A model generated the notes under the pieces. That model did no database searches and was not told the origin of the DNA. It saw only the letters and a program-made list of their open reading frames with translations. DNA of 41,586 bases from Scybalousia_A sp045221575. GTDB lineage: Bacteria; Bacteroidota; Bacteroidia; Bacteroidales; P3. Position numbers and translations under genes: made by a program. Positions 25,000-31,987 of this stretch are shown here, piece after piece (within the stretch, counting starts at the first letter, position 1; every line of letters begins with the position of its first letter). The stretch spans positions 1-41,586 of the forward strand of contig JBGUWU010000028.1 in the NCBI GenBank assembly GCA_045221575.1, given 5' to 3'.

Positions 25000-26445
25000 A
25001 TGAAACAGAACGATAATATAATAAATGATGTAACCAACGAGCAGTATAAGTATGGCTTTGTTACCGAAGTAGATACAGAATTCATCGCAAAGGGATTAAA
25101 TGAAGATATAATTAGAAAAATATCTTCTATTAAACAAGAACCAGAGTGGTTGTTGGAGTTTCGTTTAAAAGCATACAGAAAATGGATTACAATGAAAGAA
25201 CCTACCTGGGCTCATTTGAAAATTCCTAAGATTGACTTTCAAGATATTATTTACTATGCTGCACCAAAGAAACAAGAAACAAAGAAATCTTTAGAAGAAG
25301 TAGATCCGCAAATTCTTGAGACTTTCAATAAATTAGGAATACCATTGAACGAACAAAAGCGTTTGGCAGGAGTAGCCTTTGATGCGGTTATGGATTCTGT
25401 TTCTGTTAAGACTACCTTTGAAGATACTCTAAAAGAAAAAGGTATTATCTTCTGTTCTATGTCTAAAGCAATAAAAGAATATCCTGACCTTGTAAAACAA
25501 TATCTTGCTTCTGTTGTCCCTATTGGAGACAATTTCTTTGCGGCTTTAAATTCTGCTGTTTTTTCTGACGGAAGTTTTTGTTATATTCCTAAAGGAGTAC
25601 GTTGCCCTATGGAACTTTCAACTTATTTTCGTATCAATGCAAAAGGAACAGGACAATTTGAACGTACGCTTATTGTTGCCGATGAAGGAGCTTATGTTTC
25701 TTATATGGAGGGTTGTACTGCTCCGATGAGAGATGAAAATCAATTGCATGCAGCTATTGTTGAAATAGTTGTAATGAAAGATGCCCAAGTAAAATATTCA
25801 ACAGTGCAGAATTGGTATCCAGGAGATAAAGATGGAAAAGGGGGAATCTTTAACTTTGTAACAAAGAGAGGTATCTGTAAAGGAAATAATGCAAAACTTT
25901 CTTGGACACAAGTGGAAACAGGCTCTGCTCTTACGTGGAAATATCCTTCATGTATATTAAAAGGAGATAACAGTATAGGAGAATTTTACTCTGTTGCGGT
26001 AACCAATAACTATCAAATGGCAGATACAGGTACAAAAATGATACACATTGGCAAGAATACTAAGAGTACGATTATGAGTAAGGGTATATCAGCAGGGAAA
26101 AGTGAAAACTCATATAGAGGTTTGGTTAAAGTTGTTAAAGATGCTGAAAATGCAAAGAACTTTTCTCAATGTGATTCCTTGCTTTTGTCTAATGAATGTG
26201 GCGCTCATACATTCCCGTATATAAGTGTTGATAATTCTTCCGCTGTTGTTGAACACGAAGCGACAACAAGTAAAATATCAGAAGAACAATTAATGTATTG
26301 TCGTCAGAGAGGTATAAGCGAAGAAAGTGCTATTGGTTTAATAGTTAATGGTTATGCGAAAGATGTGCTTAATCGTCTGCCAATGGAATTTGCTGTTGAA
26401 GCACAGAAACTTCTTTCCATATCATTAGAAAATAAAGTTGGATAA
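25000..26445 (+). CDS. sufB: Fe-S cluster assembly scaffold SufB
   Basis: A 481-residue SufB, the scaffold of the SUF iron-sulfur assembly system that works with SufC and SufD. Family blocks include FYSVAVTNNYQMADTGTKMIHIG, SKGISAGKSENSYRGLVKV, QCDSLLLSNECGAHTFPYI with the conserved Cys used for cluster assembly, and VEHEATTSKISEEQLMYCRQRGIS with the conserved Glu/His region. Length and sequence look normal. sufC, sufD and sufS, normally immediately downstream in Bacteroidota, are absent; 248 non-coding bases and an unrelated gene follow instead. Confidence 0.96.
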   Translation: MKQNDNIINDVTNEQYKYGFVTEVDTEFIAKGLNEDIIRKISSIKQEPEWLLEFRLKAYRKWITMKEPTWAHLKIPKIDFQDIIYYAAPKKQETKKSLEEVDPQILETFNKLGIPLNEQKRLAGVAFDAVMDSVSVKTTFEDTLKEKGIIFCSMSKAIKEYPDLVKQYLASVVPIGDNFFAALNSAVFSDGSFCYIPKGVRCPMELSTYFRINAKGTGQFERTLIVADEGAYVSYMEGCTAPMRDENQLHAAIVEIVVMKDAQVKYSTVQNWYPGDKDGKGGIFNFVTKRGICKGNNAKLSWTQVETGSALTWKYPSCILKGDNSIGEFYSVAVTNNYQMADTGTKMIHIGKNTKSTIMSKGISAGKSENSYRGLVKVVKDAENAKNFSQCDSLLLSNECGAHTFPYISVDNSSAVVEHEATTSKISEEQLMYCRQRGISEESAIGLIVNGYAKDVLNRLPMEFAVEAQKLLSISLENKVG

Positions 26446-26693
26446 AACAGACTTGGTTTAAATAAACAAAATACGCTTTAGGTTGTTCTAATAAAGAAGT
26501 TTAACAAAGTCTCTTAGAATACTTGTCGTGTAAGACGAGAGATGAATATGCACAAGAGACTCTCAAACAGATAGACAATTAAGAATAGGACTCATCATTC
26601 TAACAAAATGAAAGAAACCTATATAAAGGTATTAATTTTACAGATGAAAAGAAAAATATTGACGAATATATAATTAAATAAAATCAATTAATT
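26446..26693. other. Non-coding gap after sufB with nested inverted repeats
   Basis: No gene is visible. GTCTCTT (26509-26515) pairs with AAGAGAC (26554-26560), enclosing a six-pair stem CTTGTC/GACGAG (one G-U) with loop GTGTAA at 26522-26539. There is no T-run after the outer stem, so it is not a standard terminator. It could be a 3'-UTR structure, a small RNA or the leader of the next gene. I see no clear promoter for the following gene. Confidence 0.35.
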
Positions 26694-27467
26694 ATGAAAA
26701 AAATTGCATTACTTGTCTTATTACTTGTTTGTTGTAGTAATGTTGCTTTTTCACAGAAAGGGAATACAACAAAGCAAACATTTACCATTAATGGTGTAGA
26801 ATTAGCAATGGTTTATGTTGAAGGCGGAACATTTACTATGGGAGCAACATCGGAACAAGGCTCTGAAGCTGATGATGATGAAAAGCCAACACATAGTGTT
26901 ACATTATCTTCTTATTATATAGGTGAGACAGAAGTTACACAAGCCCTTTGGCAAGCGGTGATGGAGAATAATATTTATCGTTTTAAAGGGGATAATCTTC
27001 CAGTAAAACAAGTAAGTTACGAAGACATACAGAAATTTATCACAAGGTTAAATCAAAAGACAGGCAAAACATTTCGTCTTCCAACAGAATCGGAATGGGA
27101 GTTTGCTGCACGAGGAGGAAATAAAAGCAAAGGCTATAAATATTCTGGAAGTAATAATATTAATGACGTTGCTTGGTATAGTGAAAATTCAGATGGTAAA
27201 CCACATATAGTAAAGACAAAGCAGGCTAATGAATTAGGACTATATGATATGACAGGTAATGTATGGGAATGGTGTTCCGATAGGTATGGAAGTTATAGTG
27301 GAAGTTCTCAAACGAACCCTTCTGGTGCTAATAGTGGATATAACCGAGTTTTGCGTGGAGGTTGTTGGGATAGCCATGCGAGATATTGTCGTGTATCCAA
27401 TCGCGACAATGATTATCCGTCATACGAAATTGATGGTAGCGGCTTTCGCCTTGTTCTTTCTAAATAA
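26694..27467 (+). CDS. Secreted SUMF1/formylglycine-generating-enzyme-fold protein
   Basis: A 257-residue protein with a signal peptide (MKKIALLVLLLVCCSNVAFSQ) and one SUMF1/FGE-sulfatase domain (about residues 34-257), a C-type-lectin-related fold. Family landmarks are VEGGTFTMGATSEQGSEADDDEKPTH, YYIGETEVTQALW, RLPTESEWEFAARGG, ELGLYDMTGNVWEWCSDRYG and RVLRGGCWDSHARYCRV, ending in GSGFRLVLSK. The two active-site cysteines of true formylglycine-generating enzymes are not evident, so a binding or structural role is more likely than catalysis. The last 40 codons use GCG, CCG, CGC, AGC and GGC far more than neighbouring genes, as in diversity-generating-retroelement targets; no reverse transcriptase or template repeat is present here. 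Confidence 0.88.
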   Translation: MKKIALLVLLLVCCSNVAFSQKGNTTKQTFTINGVELAMVYVEGGTFTMGATSEQGSEADDDEKPTHSVTLSSYYIGETEVTQALWQAVMENNIYRFKGDNLPVKQVSYEDIQKFITRLNQKTGKTFRLPTESEWEFAARGGNKSKGYKYSGSNNINDVAWYSENSDGKPHIVKTKQANELGLYDMTGNVWEWCSDRYGSYSGSSQTNPSGANSGYNRVLRGGCWDSHARYCRVSNRDNDYPSYEIDGSGFRLVLSK

Positions 27468-27583
27468 TTTAACTTGCGGACTTTCATTAAGACATTGTTA
27501 AGCTGAAAAAGGTTTATTATAATGGAGTGAAGCTACAAGCAAGCAGAATAATAATTTTCTGCAAAAAGACAAATTTCAAAAAC

Positions 27584-27700
27584 ATCAAAACTAAAGAAAA
27601 AAAGAGTTGATTTAAATTTCTTAAAAGTTGATTTAAATTTCTTAGAAGTTGGTTTTGATTTCTTAAAAGTTGATCTTTTTTTGCGAAAATCAAAACTAAT
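27584..27700. repeat. 21-bp phased A/T-tract array (copy C, exact period)
   Basis: GTTGAT or GTTGGT motifs begin at 27606, 27627, 27648 and 27669, exactly 21 bp apart. The same register is kept by TCAAAACTAA at 27585 and again at 27690, which bracket the array. Within each unit a T-run follows the GTTGA motif and an A-run precedes the next one. The last unit, TTGATC-T7-GCG-AAAATCAA, resembles the final units of copies A and E. Confidence 0.88.
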
Positions 27701-27766
27701 TAATAAAACATTAAAAAGACTAAGGTGAATTAGAAGTATATCATTTATTTATACTAAGTTATTATT

Positions 27767-27810
27767 AAAACAAAACGGTGTTTTTAAAAATGGAAACACC
27801 GTTTTGTTTT
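27767..27810. terminator. Bidirectional terminator between the SUMF1 gene and cstA
   Basis: A perfect 17-bp stem (27767-27783 with 27794-27810) has a GC-containing centre ACGGTG/CACCGT, A/T ends that give a T-run on either strand, and a 10-base loop. It serves the two convergent genes. Confidence 0.92.
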
Positions 27811-27849
27811 ATAAAGTACAATTCTTTAATTATTGCACAATCTTTTTGT

Positions 27850-29298
27850 TTATTGTTTCGCTATAGAGTTTTTATATTTTCTTGCCCAAAAGATGAAAAT
27901 ACTTAAAAAGACGAATGCCATCGCTATTCCGCAACCAACACTTAGGTAATAATTCAAATGAAATCCTTCTGGTGCAGAAAGAATATAAGTAAAACAAACA
28001 GCAGTCATAAACATCGCTGGAATAATAGTTATAAAGAAGTATTTGTGGTTTTTATAAAGATACACAGTGCAAGCCCAAAGAGTAAAAATACTTAGTGTTT
28101 GATTACTCCAAGCAAAATATCTCCAAAGAACATCAGATTTCAGATTCATGACAAGGAAAGTAATAGCAAACATAGGAACTGCTACAGCTAAACGTTTTAG
28201 TAATGGTTTTTGGTCAAAGTGAAGAAAGTCTGCAATTATAAGTCTACCACTTCGTAAAGCAGTATCTCCACTTGTAATAGGAGCAACAACAACGCCAATT
28301 ATAGCGAGTATTCCTCCAAATGTTCCTAACCAGCCCTTACAAATCGCCGCTACTATCTCAGCAGTTTCATGTCCTTGTGCAGAATATTTTTGTAATGCTT
28401 CAATTCCGTTAGCACAATCAGGAAACATACCTGCAAAGAAAGAAGAAGCACTTGCTGCCCATATCAAAGCAACAATTCCTTCTGTAATCATTGCTCCATA
28501 AAATACCCTTCGTCCATATTTTTCGTTTTCAATGCAACGAGCCATAAGAGGAGATTGAGTCGCATGAAAACCACTTATAGCTCCACAAGCAATAGAAACA
28601 AACATCATTGGGAAGATAGGTAATCCTTTTGGGTGCATATCTTTTAGATTATTCCAAACTTCAGGTATAGGTGCATTTGTTCTAAATATAGAGAACAGAA
28701 GACCAAGAGCCATGAAGATAAAGATAAATCCAAAGATAGGATAAATTTTTCCTATTATCTTATCAACAGGAAGCAGCGTAGCAAGGATATAATAGCAAAA
28801 GACTATAATAGCAAATACGGTAACACTTATAGTTGGAACCAAACCATGAAGAAGAGCTGCAGGCTGAGAAACGAAAACAGCACCGACCATAACCAATAAA
28901 ACAATAGTAAAGAGAAGCATAAGCGTTTTCACAGCCTTGCCAAGTTGTGAGCCAACTATCTCTGTGAGTGAAGCACCGTTTTGTCTTATACTTATCATCG
29001 CAGAAATAAAATCATGCACAGCCCCTCCGAATATACAGCCGAAAACAATCCAAAGAAATGCAGCAGGACCAAACATTATACCCATCACTGCACCAAAAAT
29101 AGGTCCTGTTCCTGCTATATTAAGGAACTGAATTAAAAACAATTTCCACCATGGCATTGGAATATAATCAACTCCGTCTGGATTAGCGATGGCAGGCGTT
29201 TTTCTATTGTAATCTGTTTTAAAAATCTTCTCAACAAATTTTCCATAAGTAAAATAGCCGAGAATTAATAACAATAAAGCGATAATAAAACTAATCAT
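27850..29298 (-). CDS. cstA: Carbon starvation protein CstA (peptide/pyruvate transporter family)
   Basis: A 482-residue polytopic membrane protein of the CstA family, peptide or pyruvate transporters in other bacteria. The N-terminal family block is LILGYFTYGKFVEKIF and DGVDYIPMPWWKLFLIQFLNIAGTGPIFGAVMG, followed by GAVHDFISAMISIRQNGASLTEIVG and the later VAPITSGDTALRSGRLIIAD. At 482 residues it is the short form common in Bacteroidota, compared with about 700 in E. coli. It is a single gene with a shared terminator. The substrate is not shown by sequence. Confidence 0.93.
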   Translation of the reverse strand: MISFIIALLLLILGYFTYGKFVEKIFKTDYNRKTPAIANPDGVDYIPMPWWKLFLIQFLNIAGTGPIFGAVMGIMFGPAAFLWIVFGCIFGGAVHDFISAMISIRQNGASLTEIVGSQLGKAVKTLMLLFTIVLLVMVGAVFVSQPAALLHGLVPTISVTVFAIIVFCYYILATLLPVDKIIGKIYPIFGFIFIFMALGLLFSIFRTNAPIPEVWNNLKDMHPKGLPIFPMMFVSIACGAISGFHATQSPLMARCIENEKYGRRVFYGAMITEGIVALIWAASASSFFAGMFPDCANGIEALQKYSAQGHETAEIVAAICKGWLGTFGGILAIIGVVVAPITSGDTALRSGRLIIADFLHFDQKPLLKRLAVAVPMFAITFLVMNLKSDVLWRYFAWSNQTLSIFTLWACTVYLYKNHKYFFITIIPAMFMTAVCFTYILSAPEGFHLNYYLSVGCGIAMAFVFLSIFIFWARKYKNSIAKQ

Positions 29299-29328
29299 TT
29301 GTGTTAATTTTTATTTTCCTATTATATG

Positions 29329-29380
29329 AAAATTTCTAATTATATGAAAAGAAAATTTCTAATTTCTAATTACTAATTAT
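29329..29380. repeat. ATTAGWA heptamer tract at the topA stop codon
   Basis: On the minus strand, ATTAGTAATTAGAAATTAGAAA begins inside the last codons and TAG stop of topA (stop at 29366-29368) and extends into the gap before cstA, with an additional partial repeat (AAAATTTCTAATTATATG). Confidence 0.72.
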
Positions 29381-31834
29381 TTTATTTACTTCTTCTTCTG
29401 TAAGGAAAGTATAGGTTGTTCCCTTAGGAATGCGGAAGTTTTTACCATTATATTTTATGTATTCTCCAAATCTTCCTTTTAATATTTCCGCTCCTGAAGA
29501 AAATGTTTTTAGAGGTTCTTGTTTTGTAGTCGTTTTCTTCTTTCCTTCTACTATATCCAAGGCATCTTGTTTGGAAAATGATGATATATCAGTTCCAGCG
29601 GGAACTCTAAAGTTCTCTTCATTAAAAGTAAGATACAAACCAAAACGTCCGTATTTTAATTCAATAGGTTTGTTATCTTTTGTGCAAATAGTTTTAGGCA
29701 GATCTTTTTTTATTTCATCTGTTTTTATTTTCTTTTCTATCAAAGGAATACATTCTTCTAATGTTACTGTATAAGGATCCATTCCTTTTGCAAGAGAAAT
29801 ATTTAAATTTCCCCATTTAACATAAGCCCCAAATCGTCCTGTGGAAGCAAGAACTTCTTTATCTTTATAAGTTCCAAGATTACGAGGAAGAGAGAACAAA
29901 CTAAGAGCTTCTTCCAAGGTTATGGAAGAAATAGATTGATTATCACGTAAAGAAGAGAACAAAGGTTTTTCTTCGTCGGTCGTTTCTCCTATTTGAATCA
30001 TCGCGCCATAACGACCTATCTTAGCATAAACATTTCTTTTGGTTTTAGGGTCTGTACCCAATAACCTTTCTCCTTTTTGTTTTTCAGAGTGTTCTTTTGT
30101 GAAAGATACTTCTTTCTTAAAAGGAGTGTAGAAATCTAATAGCATTTTGTGCCAATCTTCTTTGCCTTGTGCTATTTTATCAAAATGTTCTTCAACTTCG
30201 GCTGTGAAATTATAGTCTAAGATGTCTTTAAAGTTATCTACAAGAAAATTATTAACAATGATACCTATGTCAGTTGGAGCAAGTTTGTTGGTTTCTTTGC
30301 CAAAGTTTTCCTGTTCTTCTGTTTTGTTGATAACTCCATTTTCCAATACAATAACCTTTATATCTCTTGATTTGGAAGGTGTGTTACGTTTTTCTACATA
30401 ATCACGTTTTTGAATGGTAGAGATAGTTGGAGCATAAGTAGAAGGACGACCAATGCCAAGGTCTTCAAGTTTTTTAACCAGCGTTGCTTCATTGTAACGA
30501 GGCGAAGGATTGGAAAAGTTTTGCTTTGCAGTAGAACTCTTTAAGGTTAGTGAATCACCTTGTTTGATTTCTGGTATTATATTACTCTCTTGTTTTTCTT
30601 CATCCTCGTCATCAACAGAGACGGAGTAAAGTTTTAAAAATCCATCAAACAATATTACTTCGGCATTTGAACTAAAGTAATTCTTGTTATTGCTGATAGA
30701 AATCTTAATATCTGTTTTCTCCAATTTAGCCTCAGCCATTTGAGAAGCAATCATTCTCTTCCAGATAAGAGAATATAAACGAGATTTATATCTGTCCGTT
30801 GTTTGTAATTCTTTTATGTTTAGTTGAGTAGGACGTATAGCTTCATGAGCTTCTTGAGCTCCTTTTGTTTTAGTTGAAAATTTTCTTGTTTTTAAATATT
30901 CTTTACCATATTCTTTTATTATCTCTTCTTTGGCCATAGTAAGAGCCAAATCAGAAAGATTAACAGAATCTGTTCTCATGTAAGTAATTAATCCTTCTTC
31001 ATAAAGTTGCTGAGCAACAGTCATCGTTTGTTGAACAGAAAAGCCAAGTTTTCTTGATGCTTCTTGTTGTAAGGTAGATGTTGTAAAAGGAGGAGGAGGT
31101 ACTTGTTTAGCAGGACGTTTTTCTATTGATTCTACTTTAAATAGAGCAGTCTTGCAATCTTCTAAAAATGTCAGTGCTTCTTCTTCTGTGGCGAATCTAT
31201 TATTAAGATTTGCCTTTAAAATGCTTTTACCCTTTGGCGTAAAAAAGAGAGCAGAAACTTTAAAACTCTCTGTTGTTTTGAAGTCTTTTATTTCCTCTTC
31301 TCTTTCTACAATTAAGCGAACGGCAACACTTTGCACTCTACCAGCAGAAAGAGCAGGCTTGATTTTTTTCCAAAGAATAGGAGATATTTCATAACCAACG
31401 ATTCTGTCTAATACTCTTCTTGCCTGTTGTGCATTAACAAGATTAATGTCTATATCTCTTGGATTTTCAACAGCGTGAAGTATTGCTGTCTTTGTTATTT
31501 CATTAAAAACAATACGTTTAGTTTCCTTGTTTTTTAGATTAAGCGTCTCTTTTAAATGCCATGCAATGGCTTCTCCTTCACGGTCTTCATCGCTGGCAAG
31601 CCAAATAGTTTTTGCAGTCTTTACTTCTTTTTTTAATTCAGCTACTACTTTCTGTTTGTCATCGGGAATAATATATTCAGGACTAAAACCATTGTCTATG
31701 TCTATGCCTAATTTATTTTTCTCTAAATCTCTTATATGACCAAAAGATGATTTAACTTTAAAATCTTTCCCTAAATATTTTTCTATTGTCTTAGCCTTAG
31801 ATGGAGACTCAACTATTACTAAATTATCAGCCAT
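29366..31834 (-). CDS. topA: DNA topoisomerase I (type IA)
   Basis: An 822-residue type IA topoisomerase that relaxes negative supercoils. The Toprim domain (1-115) has NLVIVESPSKAKTIEKYLG and the acidic triad in SDEDREGEAIAWHL (82-92). The active-site Tyr is Y285 in GLITYMRTDSVNLS. LSAGRVQSVAVRLIVERE and RYNEATLVKKLEDLGIGRPSTYA are the remaining core blocks. The C-terminus has repeated GRFGxYxxxG modules (about residues 610-810) instead of four-Cys zinc fingers, usual for this phylum. It is divergent from the subtilase gene, and its promoter is in the shared gap. Confidence 0.97.
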   Translation of the reverse strand: MADNLVIVESPSKAKTIEKYLGKDFKVKSSFGHIRDLEKNKLGIDIDNGFSPEYIIPDDKQKVVAELKKEVKTAKTIWLASDEDREGEAIAWHLKETLNLKNKETKRIVFNEITKTAILHAVENPRDIDINLVNAQQARRVLDRIVGYEISPILWKKIKPALSAGRVQSVAVRLIVEREEEIKDFKTTESFKVSALFFTPKGKSILKANLNNRFATEEEALTFLEDCKTALFKVESIEKRPAKQVPPPPFTTSTLQQEASRKLGFSVQQTMTVAQQLYEEGLITYMRTDSVNLSDLALTMAKEEIIKEYGKEYLKTRKFSTKTKGAQEAHEAIRPTQLNIKELQTTDRYKSRLYSLIWKRMIASQMAEAKLEKTDIKISISNNKNYFSSNAEVILFDGFLKLYSVSVDDEDEEKQESNIIPEIKQGDSLTLKSSTAKQNFSNPSPRYNEATLVKKLEDLGIGRPSTYAPTISTIQKRDYVEKRNTPSKSRDIKVIVLENGVINKTEEQENFGKETNKLAPTDIGIIVNNFLVDNFKDILDYNFTAEVEEHFDKIAQGKEDWHKMLLDFYTPFKKEVSFTKEHSEKQKGERLLGTDPKTKRNVYAKIGRYGAMIQIGETTDEEKPLFSSLRDNQSISSITLEEALSLFSLPRNLGTYKDKEVLASTGRFGAYVKWGNLNISLAKGMDPYTVTLEECIPLIEKKIKTDEIKKDLPKTICTKDNKPIELKYGRFGLYLTFNEENFRVPAGTDISSFSKQDALDIVEGKKKTTTKQEPLKTFSSGAEILKGRFGEYIKYNGKNFRIPKGTTYTFLTEEEVNKIISN

Positions 31835-31987
31835 TCTTTTTATATATGTATATTAGTCTTGTTAGACGTTAAAATCCTTAATTTTTTTGACGTGCAAAAT
31901 TACAATAATAAATTTGAATTGAGCAAATTTTTCTTTATTTCAATAAAATTTGTTACTTTTGCAGACCTAACAAAAATTTATATTGAT
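31835..31987. promoter_or_regulatory. Divergent promoters of topA and the subtilase gene
   Basis: For topA, -7 TAATTTTG (minus, 31895-31902) and -33 TTTG (minus, 31924-31927) are 21 bp apart. For the subtilase gene, -7 TACTTTTG followed by CAG lies at 31954-31961, 26 bases before the ATG at 31988. The plus frame is open upstream to 31859, but that stretch contains both promoters and so is not coding. Confidence 0.72.

Larger units (their letters stand above)
27468..27849. other. Convergent gap holding an A/T-tract array and a terminator
   Basis: This 382-base gap between the SUMF1 gene and cstA contains no gene. It holds array copy C (27584-27700) and a 17-bp bidirectional terminator (27767-27810). 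The first 110 bases show nothing recognisable, including no sequence resembling the SUMF1 3' end. Confidence 0.6.

Noticed and set aside
31859..31987. N-terminal extension of the subtilase by 43 residues
   Set aside because: The stretch contains the divergent promoters, and the signal peptide begins at 31988, so translation from 31859 is implausible.
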